Source: Burkholderiaceae bacterium
GTDB lineage: Bacteria; Pseudomonadota; Gammaproteobacteria; Burkholderiales; Burkholderiaceae_C
Direction of reading: 5' to 3'
NCBI GenBank assembly: GCA_025458585.1
Contig: JALOSD010000037.1
Span: 1 to 11,431, forward strand
DNA length: 11,431 nt
Part shown: piece by piece, positions 1 through 7,338 of the stretch
How positions within the stretch are numbered: the stretch's first letter is position 1
Layout of the letters: each line of letters starts with the position of its first letter
Notes under the pieces: generated by a model
The model's database searches: none
The model's input: only the letters and a program-made list of their open reading frames with translations
Told to the model about the DNA's origin: nothing
Made by a program: the position numbers and the translations under genes

Positions 1-939
1 GCCCGTCGCCGGCCGCCGAGCCGCCTGCACGTCCCGCCACAGCCACGCCGCGCCGCGCACGCCCGACGCATCGCCGTGGCGCGCCGCCGCGAGGCGCGTG
101 CGCACCGGGTCGTCGGCGCCGGCCGAGAACACCCAGCGGCTCCACAGCGCGGGCACGCGCTCCACCAAGTGCTCCATCCGCGACAGCCCGCCGGCGAGCA
201 CGATCACGTCGGGGTCGAGCAGGTTGATGACGCCCGCGAGCGCGCGCGCGAGGCGGTTCGCGTGCCGCTCGAGGCTCGCCGCGCAGGCGACGTCGCCGGC
301 GGCGGCGCGCTCGGCGATGTGCGCGGCGTCGAGCACCTCGCCGCCGTGGCGCGCGTGGTCGGCGGCGAGCGCCGGGCCGCTGAGCAGCGTCTCGATGCAG
401 CCGCGCTGGCCGCAGTAGCACGGCGGTGCGGGGTCGTCGGCGGCGGCCCACGGCAGCGGGTTGTGGCCCCACTCGCCGGCCAGCCCGTTCGGCCCGCGCA
501 GCACGCGGCCGTGCACCGCGATGCCGGCGCCCACGCCGGTGCCGAGGATCACCGCGAACACGACGTCGGCGCCCACGCCCGCGCCGTCGGTGGCTTCCGA
601 CAGCGCGAGGCAGTTGGCGTCGTTGGCCAGCCGCACCGGGCGGACGAGCCGGGCTTCGAGGTCGCGCTGCAGCGCTCGGCCGTTGAGGCAGGTCGAGTTC
701 GCGTTCTTGATCGTGCCGGCGGCGGTCAGCGTGCCGGGGTGGCCGACGCCGACCGTGAGGTCGGCGCCGACGGCCGCACGAGCGTCGGCGACGAGCGCCG
801 CGACGGCGTCGAGCGTGGCGTCGTAGCGCCCGCCGGGCGTGGCGACGCGCCGGCGCCAGCGCACCGCGCCGCCGACGTCGAGCACGGCGGCCTCGATCTT
901 TGTGCCGCCGAGGTCGACGCCGAGCGCGAGGGCGCTCAC
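1..939 (-). CDS. ROK-family sugar kinase, fructokinase (Mak)-like; C-terminal end cut by the window
   Basis: This is an ATP-dependent cytoplasmic sugar kinase that would phosphorylate a hexose such as fructose, mannose or N-acetylglucosamine. The chosen start is GTG at 939, just before the phosphate-binding motif GVDLGGTK (residues 7-14). The protein shows KNANSTCLNG (78-87), the catalytic aspartate D107 in LANDANCLA, GEWGHNPLPW (155-164) and the zinc-binding set H159, C174, C176 and C181 in CYCGQRGC. Near residue 295 it has SGVRGAAWLW, the usual end of Mak-type kinases, so only a few C-terminal residues are probably missing; 313 codons are open to base 1 without a stop. The start lies 13 bases after the aminopeptidase stop with only a weak ribosome binding site, which suggests translational coupling in one operon. 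The family is secure. The substrate is an inference from resemblance to Mak/NagK. Confidence 0.9.
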   Translation of the reverse strand, partial: MSALALGVDLGGTKIEAAVLDVGGAVRWRRRVATPGGRYDATLDAVAALVADARAAVGADLTVGVGHPGTLTAAGTIKNANSTCLNGRALQRDLEARLVRPVRLANDANCLALSEATDGAGVGADVVFAVILGTGVGAGIAVHGRVLRGPNGLAGEWGHNPLPWAAADDPAPPCYCGQRGCIETLLSGPALAADHARHGGEVLDAAHIAERAAAGDVACAASLERHANRLARALAGVINLLDPDVIVLAGGLSRMEHLVERVPALWSRWVFSAGADDPVRTRLAAARHGDASGVRGAAWLWRDVQAARRPATG

Positions 940-952
940 CCGGCGGCCGCCG

Positions 953-2764
953 TCACAGCGGCTGCGTGCGCGCCTCGAGCCAGGCGAGGGCGTCGCCGTC
1001 GAGGAGCGGCGCGAGGCGCTCGTAGACCGTCGCGTGGTAGCGGTCGATCCAGTCGATCTCGTCGACGCGCAGCAGGCTGCGATCGATGCAGCGCAGGTCG
1101 ATCGGGCACAGCGTCAGCGTCTCGAACTCGAGGAACTCGCCGAACTCCTCCGGCATGTCGAGCTTCGCCGGCACGTTGAGCACGAGGTTCTCGATGCGCA
1201 CGCCCCAGCGCCCCGCGCGGTACAGGCCGGGCTCGACCGACGTGATCATGCCCGGCTCCATCGCCGTCGTCGGGTCGGGCATCGCCCGGCTGATCGACTG
1301 CGGGCCCTCGTGCACGTTGAGGAAGTAGCCCACGCCGTGGCCGGTGCCGTGGCCGAAGTCGAGGCCGTCGGCCCACAGCGGCGCGCGAGCGATCGCGTCG
1401 AGCGTTGGCGACAGCGTGCCGCGCGGGAAGCGCGCGCGGCTGAGCGCGATCGTGCCCTTGAGCACGCGCGTGACGTCGCGCCGGATCGCCTCGCTCACGT
1501 TGCCGATCGGCCACACGCGCGTGATGTCGGTCGTGCCGCCGAGGTATTGCCCGCCGGAGTCGATCAGCAGCAGGCCGTCGCCCTCGATCACCGCGTGCGA
1601 CGCCGGCGTCGCGCGGTAGTGCGGCATCGCGCCGTTGGCGGCGAAGCCGGCGATCGTCGGGAAGCTCAGGCCGACGAAGCCGGGGCGCTTGGCGCGCTCG
1701 GCGCTCAGCCACTCGTCGACGGTGAGCTCGGTCAGGCGCTCGCCGGCCGCGAGCGCGGCCTCGAAGCGCGCGTAGAAGCGGCACATCGCCACGCCGTCCT
1801 CGATCATCGTCTCGCGCACGAAGGCGGCTTCGGCGTCGGTCTTGCGGCTCTTGGCGAGCGTGCTCGGGTTGATCGCCTCGACGACCTTCACGCCCGTGGG
1901 CACCGCCTCGCGCAGCCCGAGCGTGACGCGCTTGGGGTCGACGAGCAGCGTGGCGCCGGCGGGCAGCGCGGCGAGCGCGGCGGCGGCCTGCGCGTAGTCG
2001 GCGAGCCTCACGCCGTCGGCGTCGAGCGCGCGCGCGAGCGCGGCGTCGACCTTGCCGGCGCCGACGAACAGCGTCGCGCCGGTCAGGTCGACGAGCAGGT
2101 GGGCGAGGAAGACGGGGTTGTAATCGACGTCGGCGCCGCGCAGGTTCGTGATCCACGCGACGTCGTCAACGGTGCTCACGAGGTGGTGCGTCGCGCCGTG
2201 GCGCGCCATCGCCTCGCGCACCTGCGCGAGCTTGGCGGCGCGGCTCACGGCCGCCTGCGGCGCACGGTGCTCGTAGACCGGCGCGGCCGGCAGCGCCGGG
2301 CGGTCGTCCCACGCGTCGGCGAGCAGGTCGAGGTCGGTGCGCAGCGCCGCACCCGCCTTCTCGAGCGCGGTGCGAAGCTGCTGCGCGGCAGCCAGGCCGA
2401 GCACCTGGCCGTCGGCGCATACCTTCTCGCCCGCCTTAACGTGCGCCGCGAGCCAGTCGACGTGGTGCGTCGCCGCGCCGGTGGGGATCTTCACGAGCGC
2501 GATGCCGCTGCCTTCGAGCTCGACCTCGGCCTGCACCCAGTAGCGGCTGTCGGCGAACAGCGCCGCCTCGGTCGGCGTGACGACGAGCGTGCCCATCGAG
2601 CCGGTGAAGCCCGACAGCCACTCGCGGCCCTGCCAGCGCCCGGGCAGGTACTCCGACAGGTGCGGGTCGCTCGACGGCACGAGCAGCGCCGCCGCGCCGT
2701 GGCGCTGCAGGGCCTCGCGCACGCGTTCGAGGCGCAGCACGATCGGGGAGGTGCGGGTGTCCAT
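953..2764 (-). CDS. Xaa-Pro aminopeptidase, three-domain M24B family (aminopeptidase P)
   Basis: This cytoplasmic di-metal peptidase releases the N-terminal residue from peptides whose second residue is proline. The start is ATG at 2764 (MDTRTSP, 603 aa), because AGGAG sits 6 bases upstream; an in-frame ATG at 2791 would add nine residues and lacks such a site. The layout is two creatinase-like N-terminal domains (about 8-140 and 150-310), the M24 pita-bread catalytic domain (about 313-530) and a C-terminal cap. Expected metal ligands are visible: D402 and D413 in DSGGQYLGGTTD, H476 in GHGTGHGVG, E511 in SVEPG and E525 in IENL, with probable shuttle histidines H472 and H485. The length matches the XPNPEP1-like three-domain form rather than the shorter E. 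coli PepP. It lies between the TAXI receptor and the ROK kinase, all on one strand, which suggests use of imported or scavenged peptides; the neighbours do not prove this. Confidence 0.95.
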   Translation of the reverse strand: MDTRTSPIVLRLERVREALQRHGAAALLVPSSDPHLSEYLPGRWQGREWLSGFTGSMGTLVVTPTEAALFADSRYWVQAEVELEGSGIALVKIPTGAATHHVDWLAAHVKAGEKVCADGQVLGLAAAQQLRTALEKAGAALRTDLDLLADAWDDRPALPAAPVYEHRAPQAAVSRAAKLAQVREAMARHGATHHLVSTVDDVAWITNLRGADVDYNPVFLAHLLVDLTGATLFVGAGKVDAALARALDADGVRLADYAQAAAALAALPAGATLLVDPKRVTLGLREAVPTGVKVVEAINPSTLAKSRKTDAEAAFVRETMIEDGVAMCRFYARFEAALAAGERLTELTVDEWLSAERAKRPGFVGLSFPTIAGFAANGAMPHYRATPASHAVIEGDGLLLIDSGGQYLGGTTDITRVWPIGNVSEAIRRDVTRVLKGTIALSRARFPRGTLSPTLDAIARAPLWADGLDFGHGTGHGVGYFLNVHEGPQSISRAMPDPTTAMEPGMITSVEPGLYRAGRWGVRIENLVLNVPAKLDMPEEFGEFLEFETLTLCPIDLRCIDRSLLRVDEIDWIDRYHATVYERLAPLLDGDALAWLEARTQPL

Positions 2765-2770
2765 GGCGGG

Positions 2771-2775
2771 CTCCT
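2771..2775 (-). promoter_or_regulatory. Ribosome binding site that fixes the aminopeptidase start
   Basis: On the minus strand this reads AGGAG, six bases before the ATG at 2764. It is a strong Shine-Dalgarno match. It lies inside the nine-residue extension that the upstream in-frame ATG would give, which favours the shorter protein. Confidence 0.75.
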
Positions 2776-2792
2776 GGAGGCAGTCGGCCATT

Positions 2793-4223
2793 CTAGGAAG
2801 CGCGGCCGTGCGCCGGCGGCGACGTCGCGTCGGCGGGCTGCTTCGCGAGCTCGTGCGCGAGCACGCGCCGGCGCACGAGCTGGATGTGGCTGCGCAGCGC
2901 GTACAGCTCGTCGGCGTAGCTCAGCGGCACCGCGATGTGCTCGACGCGGCGGTCGATGTCGTCGAGCCGCGCGACGAGCTCGGCCGCCGGCCGCGCCCCG
3001 ACGGCGTCCTCGACCTCGCGCAGCTGCGCGTACCAGCGGAAGATGCGCGAGCGGATGCGGAACTCGACGAGCGGCGGCAGCACGCGCGACAGCGGCAGCG
3101 CCACCGCGATCACCGACACCAGCACGAGCCACATGCGGTCGACCAGGTTCGCGAGCCAGAACGGCAGGTAGCGCTGCAGCCACGGCGTGCCGGCCTCGTA
3201 GACGCGCCGCGCCTCGTCGGCGAGCGGCCACTCGGGGTGCGCCGGGGTCGGGAACTGGCCCGCGCCGTGGAACCAGCCGGCGCCGCCGTGCACGCGCTGC
3301 GCGGCCAGCACGAGCAGCTCGACGAGGGCCGGGTGCAGCGTCTCGCGCGCGACGAGCGAGGTCGTCGGCGCGACGAGGTGCACGTCGGCGGGCGGCCGGT
3401 CGGCCGCGAGGTCGACGATGCCGCGCGGCAGCGTGACCGGGCTCATGAACGGGAAGCGCCGCGACAGCGCCTGCGCCTGCGCGAAGTCGAACAGCCGCAC
3501 GCCCGGGGTCTGCAGCAGCATCTGCACCATCGGCGCCTCGGGCGCCGACGCGAGCACGATCGCGTCGAGCCGGCCTTCGAGGAACTCGACGACCGCGGGC
3601 GTCACCGCGAGCTGCGACAGCGTCAGCGTCGACGGGTCGACGCGGTGCGCGTCGAGCAGCTGGCGCATCAGCGGCGGCACGCCGCTGCCCGGCACGCCGA
3701 CGTTGAGGTGCCAGCCCTTGAGCTGCGCCAGGTTCTCGAGCGGCGCGCCCTTCAGCAGCCGCTCGGCGCTGTCGGCGCGGTAGAACAGCCACACCGGCTC
3801 GACGAACACGCTGCCGAGCGAGACGAGCGGCTCGTCGGCCGGTTCGTCGGCCGGCCGCCGGCCGCTGCTGCCGCCCTGCACGAACGCGACGTCGACGCCC
3901 GAGGCCGGGTTGCGCAGCAGCGCGAGGTTCTCGGCCGCGCCCTGCGTCTCGCGCAGCTCGACGTCGATGCCGTAGGCGCGCAGGTGCTCGGCGTAGCGCT
4001 GGCCGAACTCGGCGTACGCGCCCTGCGGCACGCCGGTGGCGAGCACGAGGCGCTTCGGCGGCGTCGGCTGCAGCAGCCAGTACGCGGCGACGAGGACGCC
4101 GAGCACGAGCAGCAGCAGCGGCAGCTGCGCGGCGGCGAGGTCGCGCAGCGCCGACCAGCGCTCGCGCAGCGTCGCTCCGCGCGGGTCGCGGGTGTCGGCA
4201 GGCGGGGGCGAGGGCGCGGTCAT
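2793..4223 (-). CDS. Membrane-anchored TAXI-family (TRAP-associated) solute-binding protein
   Basis: This is a 476-residue protein of the TAXI/COG2358 receptor family. Residues 34-51 form an N-terminal membrane anchor (LPLLLLVLGVLVAAYWLL), followed by the periplasmic binding domain from LVLATGVPQGAYAEFGQRYAEHL (59 onward) to about residue 353. A second membrane segment (MWLVLVSVIAVALPLSRV, about 364-381) follows, then about 90 helical, charged cytoplasmic residues. Family receptors normally bind small organic anions such as glutamate-like or dicarboxylate ligands for a TRAP permease, but no DctQ/DctM-like permease lies in the window. The start is ATG at 4223, shortly before the anchor; the frame stays open to 4526, but that extension overlaps the divergent aminotransferase and looks non-coding. 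There is no good ribosome binding site, and an in-frame TTG lies ten codons upstream. The gene is first of a likely operon, 28 bases ahead of the aminopeptidase start. The ligand and partner are unknown. Confidence 0.88.
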   Translation of the reverse strand: MTAPSPPPADTRDPRGATLRERWSALRDLAAAQLPLLLLVLGVLVAAYWLLQPTPPKRLVLATGVPQGAYAEFGQRYAEHLRAYGIDVELRETQGAAENLALLRNPASGVDVAFVQGGSSGRRPADEPADEPLVSLGSVFVEPVWLFYRADSAERLLKGAPLENLAQLKGWHLNVGVPGSGVPPLMRQLLDAHRVDPSTLTLSQLAVTPAVVEFLEGRLDAIVLASAPEAPMVQMLLQTPGVRLFDFAQAQALSRRFPFMSPVTLPRGIVDLAADRPPADVHLVAPTTSLVARETLHPALVELLVLAAQRVHGGAGWFHGAGQFPTPAHPEWPLADEARRVYEAGTPWLQRYLPFWLANLVDRMWLVLVSVIAVALPLSRVLPPLVEFRIRSRIFRWYAQLREVEDAVGARPAAELVARLDDIDRRVEHIAVPLSYADELYALRSHIQLVRRRVLAHELAKQPADATSPPAHGRAS

Positions 4224-4290
4224 GCTCGGGCGGGGCTGTCGCGCGTGCAAGGTATCACGCGCCGCAGCGGCGCCGGCGCGCGGCGGTACG
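4224..4290. other. Short divergent intergenic region (TAXI receptor / aminotransferase)
   Basis: These 67 bases must carry, or be close to, the start signals of two divergent genes. On the minus strand TGATAC (4257-4252) is a weak -10-like match for the receptor gene, with no convincing -35 element. No clear promoter is seen for the aminotransferase, and no strong Shine-Dalgarno site precedes either start. Confidence 0.35.
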
Positions 4291-5517
4291 ATGCCCGGCT
4301 CGCCGCCCCGCCTCGCCACGACCGTGCCGACTCCCGCCCCGCTGCCGCCGCTCGCCTCGCGCGTCGAGCGCATCGAACCGTTCCACGTGATGGAGCTCGT
4401 CAAGCGTGCGGCCGCGCTCGAGCGCGCCGGGCGTTCGGTGATCCACCTGAGCATCGGCGAGCCCGACTTCACCGCGCCGCCGCCCGTCGTGCACGCGCTG
4501 CAGCGCGCCGTCGACGCCGGCGCCACCGGCTACACGCCGGCGCTCGGGCTCGACGCGCTGCGCCGCGCGATCGCGCGCTGGCACGGCGACGAGTTCGGCG
4601 TCGACGTCGACCCGCAGCGCGTGCTCGTGACCGCCGGCGCGTCGGGCGCGCTGCTGCTCGCGTGCGCCGGGCTCGTCGAGCGCGGCGACGCGGTGCTGAT
4701 GAGCGACCCCGGCTACCCCTGCAACCGCCACTTCGTCGCCGCGGTCGACGGCGTCGCGCGGCCGGTGCCGGTGGGCGCGGCGCAGCGCTTCCAGCTCGAC
4801 GCCGCCGCGGTGCGCGCGCACTGGACGCCCGACGTGCGCGGCGTGCTGCTCGCGAGCCCGAGCAACCCCACCGGCACGTCGATCGCGTTTGACGAGCTCG
4901 CGCGCGTCGTCGACGCGGTGCGCGAGCGCGGCGGCTTCACGATCGTCGACGAGATCTACCTCGGCCTCACCTACGACCACGCGCCGCGCAGCGCGCTCGC
5001 GCTCGGCGACGACGTCGTCACGGTCGGCAGCTTCTCGAAGTTCTTCCACATGACCGGGTGGCGCCTGGGCTGGCTCGTGCTGCCGCCGCCGTGGGTCGGC
5101 GCGTTCGAGAAGCTGGCGCAGAACCTGTTCATCTGCGCGTCGACGCCCGCGCAGCAGGCGGCGCTCGCGTGCTTCGACGACGAGTCGATGGCCATCTACC
5201 GCATGCGTCGCGCCGAGTTCCGGGCGCGGCGCGACTACATCGTGCCGGCGCTGCGCGAGCTCGGCTTCGGCGTACCGGTGGCGCCCGACGGCGCGTTCTA
5301 CGTCTGGCTCGACGCGAGCGCCTTCACCGCCGACAGCGACCGCTTCGCGATCGAACTGCTCGAGGCGACCGGCGTCGCGCTCGTGCCGGGCAAGGACTTC
5401 GGCGCCCACGACCCGCAGCGCTGGCTGCGGCTGTCGTACGCGACCGGCCTCGACCAGCTGCACGAGGCGGTGCGGCGGCTGCGCGCGTGGCTGCCGGCGC
5501 GCGCGCCCTCGCGCTGA
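4291..5517 (+). CDS. Class I/II pyridoxal-phosphate-dependent aminotransferase (AspC/AlaA-like, COG0436)
   Basis: This is a 408-residue fold-type I aminotransferase of the cytoplasm, transferring an amino group between an amino acid and a 2-oxo acid. Visible motifs are HLSIGEPDF (substrate loop, residues 51-59), GATGYTPALGL, the cofactor-pocket turn VTAGASGALLL, the NPTG signature at 192-195, D220 and Y223 in VDEIYLG, the Schiff-base lysine K250 in SFSKFFHMTGWRLGW, and R380 in WLRLSYA for the substrate carboxylate. All key residues are present and the length is normal. The start is ATG at 4291; an in-frame GTG at 4324 is a possible alternative that still keeps the whole fold. The gene is monocistronic: it is divergent from the receptor and tail-to-tail with the peroxidase. 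The precise substrate (alanine, aspartate or another) cannot be read from the sequence. Confidence 0.94.
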   Translation: MPGSPPRLATTVPTPAPLPPLASRVERIEPFHVMELVKRAAALERAGRSVIHLSIGEPDFTAPPPVVHALQRAVDAGATGYTPALGLDALRRAIARWHGDEFGVDVDPQRVLVTAGASGALLLACAGLVERGDAVLMSDPGYPCNRHFVAAVDGVARPVPVGAAQRFQLDAAAVRAHWTPDVRGVLLASPSNPTGTSIAFDELARVVDAVRERGGFTIVDEIYLGLTYDHAPRSALALGDDVVTVGSFSKFFHMTGWRLGWLVLPPPWVGAFEKLAQNLFICASTPAQQAALACFDDESMAIYRMRRAEFRARRDYIVPALRELGFGVPVAPDGAFYVWLDASAFTADSDRFAIELLEATGVALVPGKDFGAHDPQRWLRLSYATGLDQLHEAVRRLRAWLPARAPSR

Positions 5518-6723
5518 TCAGCGCGCCTCGCGTGGCATCCAGCCGTCGGTCAGCGTCAGCATGAAGGTGACGAGGTCGTCGACTTCGCGCGGCGTCAGGC
5601 GCAGGTTGCCGAGCTCGTCGACGTTGACGTTGGCGACCATCTCGGGGCGCGGCCAGCAGCCGCGCTCGAGCGCCTCGGCCTCGCGCACGAACTCGTCGGC
5701 GCAGCGCGGCTTGACGTCGCGTGTGTTGTAGAAGTCGACCAGCGCGCGCAGCGACGTGAAGTAGCCGTTGTGCATGTACGGCGCGGTGACCTCGACGTTG
5801 CGCACCGTCGGCACCTTGAACTTGCCGTACTCGCTCGCGCGGCCGACGACACCGCCGAGGCCGCGGTCGACGGAGCGCTCTCCGGCCGGGTTGTAGGCCT
5901 CGGCCAAGCGGTAGAACGGGTTGTCGGAATTCTTCGGCACGCCGAGGTTGTCGTACGTGAAGTCGGTGCCGAGGCCGCCGCGGCCGTTGGTGTCGCGCGC
6001 GATCGGGTGGCACGCGGCGCAGTTGCCCTTGTCCTCGCGCTCGAAGACGCGCAGCCCGCGCCGCTCCTGCGCGGTGAGCGTCGCGCGCCCGGCGAGGTAG
6101 GCGTCGTACTTCGACGTGAAAGGCGCGAACACGGGCGTGCGCTCGAAGGCGGCGATCGCCTCGGCGATGCGGTCGAAGACGCGCGCCGTGTCGGCGAACG
6201 CGTCGGCGCCGAACACCTCGACGAACAGCGGCGCGTAGGCGGCGGCGCGCACCTTCTCGACGACCTGCGCCGGGCTCGTGTTGGCCATCTCGACCGGGTT
6301 CAGGAACGGCTGCTTCGCCTGCTCCTCGAGCGTGGCGGCGCGGCCGTCCCAGAACTGGCCGCCGACGTAGAGCTGCTCGGCCTCGTCGAAGTGGAACTTC
6401 GGGCTGAAGGCCATGTACGCGGCGGTGGGCGCATTGCGCTCGCCGAACAGGCCCGGAAGCACGCCCATGGAGGTCGGGAACGTGCGGTTCGGGTCGGCGA
6501 AGCCGGCGCCGCGCGCGTGGCAGGTCGCGCACGACTGGCCGGGCGGGTTCGAGAGGTTGACGTCCTCGAACAGCAGCTGGCCCAGGCGCTCCTTCGGCGT
6601 CGCCGTGCGCATCACGGCAGCCGCGTCGGCGTCGAGGTTGGCGACGTGGGGCAGCTGCGCGACGACGACCGTCGCCGCTGCGGCGAACACCGCCCCGATC
6701 ACCGTCCAGCGCGAGCCTCGCAT
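5518..6723 (-). CDS. Di-haem cytochrome-c peroxidase / MauG-family protein, periplasmic
   Basis: This 401-residue exported c-type cytochrome resembles bacterial cytochrome-c peroxidases, which reduce peroxide with electrons from small cytochromes, and the related MauG-like enzymes. Residues 1-22 look like a signal peptide (basic MRGSR, then a hydrophobic stretch ending VVVA). Haem 1 is CATCH at 65-69 and haem 2 is CAACH at 235-239. Family landmarks include RNAPTAAYMAF (96-106), GGQFWDGRA (121-129), FLNPVEM (140-146) and PYMHNGYFTSLRALVDFYN near the C-terminus. The start is ATG at 6723, because AGGAGG lies four bases upstream; the frame continues to 6789 but without support. The gene is alone on its strand. 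Its TGA directly abuts the aminotransferase stop. Whether it is a true peroxidase or a MauG-type oxidase cannot be decided by eye. Confidence 0.93.
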   Translation of the reverse strand: MRGSRWTVIGAVFAAAATVVVAQLPHVANLDADAAAVMRTATPKERLGQLLFEDVNLSNPPGQSCATCHARGAGFADPNRTFPTSMGVLPGLFGERNAPTAAYMAFSPKFHFDEAEQLYVGGQFWDGRAATLEEQAKQPFLNPVEMANTSPAQVVEKVRAAAYAPLFVEVFGADAFADTARVFDRIAEAIAAFERTPVFAPFTSKYDAYLAGRATLTAQERRGLRVFEREDKGNCAACHPIARDTNGRGGLGTDFTYDNLGVPKNSDNPFYRLAEAYNPAGERSVDRGLGGVVGRASEYGKFKVPTVRNVEVTAPYMHNGYFTSLRALVDFYNTRDVKPRCADEFVREAEALERGCWPRPEMVANVNVDELGNLRLTPREVDDLVTFMLTLTDGWMPREAR

Positions 6724-6887
6724 CGATCCTCCTGTTGCGGCGCGCGGCCGCCCTGTGCATACCGGGGCTTGTACCGCCGCCGTGTCCATGGCTGGTTGAC
6801 GCCGCTCAAGCGGCGGGCACTTCGGAGCCCGCGCTGCCGCGAGGGCGCCTCCCTTCGCAATGTGGGCATCGGCAAATATCCATCGGC
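6724..6887. other. Divergent intergenic region (peroxidase / hicB)
   Basis: These 164 bases separate the peroxidase start from the hicB start, so promoters for both are expected here. An inverted repeat GCCGCTCAAGCGGC occupies 6801-6814 (5-bp stem, 4-base loop). TTGACG at 6796-6801 resembles a -35 box, but no matching -10 was found at suitable spacing. No promoter can be claimed with confidence. Confidence 0.4.
6728..6733 (-). promoter_or_regulatory. Ribosome binding site of the di-haem peroxidase
   Basis: The minus strand reads AGGAGG, a perfect Shine-Dalgarno sequence, four bases before the ATG at 6723. It decides the start in favour of the protein with a clean signal peptide over the longer open frame. 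Confidence 0.8.
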
Positions 6888-7100
6888 ATGTCGTCCGAGA
6901 TCATCTTCCAGGTCACCGAAGCCGACGAGGGCGGTTACGTCGCGTCGGCTCTCGCCTACGGCATCCACACCCAGGCCGAGACGCTGGATGAACTGCGCGC
7001 GATGGTGCGCGAGGCGGTCGCCTGCTACTTCGACGATCCATCCGCGGCCCCCAGGCTGCTTCGTCTGCATTTCGTCCGCGACGAAGTCCTGACGACGTGA
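6888..7100 (+). CDS. hicB: HicB-family antitoxin (short form)
   Basis: This 70-residue protein has the partial RNase-H-like HicB fold: a first strand EIIFQVTEADEGGYVASALAYG with the D/E-G-G-Y turn typical of HicB, then GIHTQAETLDELRAMVREAVACYF, the characteristic helix of the family. HicB normally binds and neutralises the mRNA-cleaving toxin HicA. The protein ends after this domain and has no C-terminal DNA-binding helix-turn-helix, so any autoregulation would need another route. The start is ATG at 6888; the frame is open farther upstream (from 6735), but that extension has no family resemblance. The stop overlaps the GTG start of hicA (GTGA), giving a hicB-first order. The antitoxin looks intact although its toxin partner is broken. 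Confidence 0.85.
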   Translation: MSSEIIFQVTEADEGGYVASALAYGIHTQAETLDELRAMVREAVACYFDDPSAAPRLLRLHFVRDEVLTT

Positions 7101-7338
7101 GGCTGCCGCGGGACCTCTGCGGGCGCGAGCTGGCCAAGGCGCTCGACGTGCTGGGGTAGGCCGTCACACGGCAAACGGGTTCGCACCTTCGGGTGACGAC
7201 CGAACTCGACGGCCAGCACCACGAGGTCATCCCGAACCACAGCCGATCAAGATCGGCACGCTGCAGAGCATCTTGCGCAGTGTGGCGGCGCATCACGGGC
7301 TGTCCGTCGCGGACGTGCTCCAACGCCTCGACCTGTAA
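7097..7338 (+). pseudogene. hicA: hicA toxin gene, disrupted by a nonsense codon and a one-base deletion
   Basis: Translation from GTG at 7097 gives VRLPRDLCGRELAKALDVLG and then TAG at 7157-7159, where HicA proteins normally have a tyrosine before VTRQTGSH. The same frame then reads AVTRQTGSHLRVTTELDGQHHEVIPNHS, which includes the catalytic GSH histidine. Near 7243-7245 one base is missing: the sequence AGCCGATCAAG would read S-P-I-K with one extra C. After that the next frame gives IKIGTLQSILRSVAAHHGLSVADVLQRLDL and TAA at 7336-7338. Repaired, it would be about 80 residues, normal for this mRNA interferase. As written no active toxin can be made. It could be decay or sequencing error; two independent lesions favour decay. 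Confidence 0.85.

Noticed and set aside
839..3436. 865-codon open frame on the plus strand over the aminopeptidase and TAXI genes
   Set aside because: It is an Arg/Ala/His-rich low-complexity translation with no family motif, lying antisense to two genes with complete motifs. This is the usual effect of very high GC at third codon positions.
2491..3792. 433-codon minus-strand frame over the TAXI gene and the start of the aminopeptidase
   Set aside because: It is a shadow frame of the same-strand TAXI gene, with Arg/Ala-rich sequence and no motifs.
4224..4526. N-terminal extension of the TAXI receptor up to 4526
   Set aside because: It would overlap the aminotransferase coding region by more than 200 bases and would put about 100 residues without family resemblance before a normal membrane anchor.
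2577..4892. 771-codon plus-strand frame spanning the TAXI gene and running into the aminotransferase
   Set aside because: It has Arg-rich low complexity, crosses into the aminotransferase in the wrong frame and has no recognisable domain.
6796..6824. Promoter for hicB from TTGACG at 6796-6801
   Set aside because: No acceptable -10 hexamer was found 16-18 bases downstream, and the region is occupied by a small inverted repeat.
5770..7092. 440-codon plus-strand frame opposite the di-haem peroxidase
   Set aside because: It is antisense to a gene with two haem motifs and a strong ribosome binding site, and its own tail overlaps hicB in another frame.
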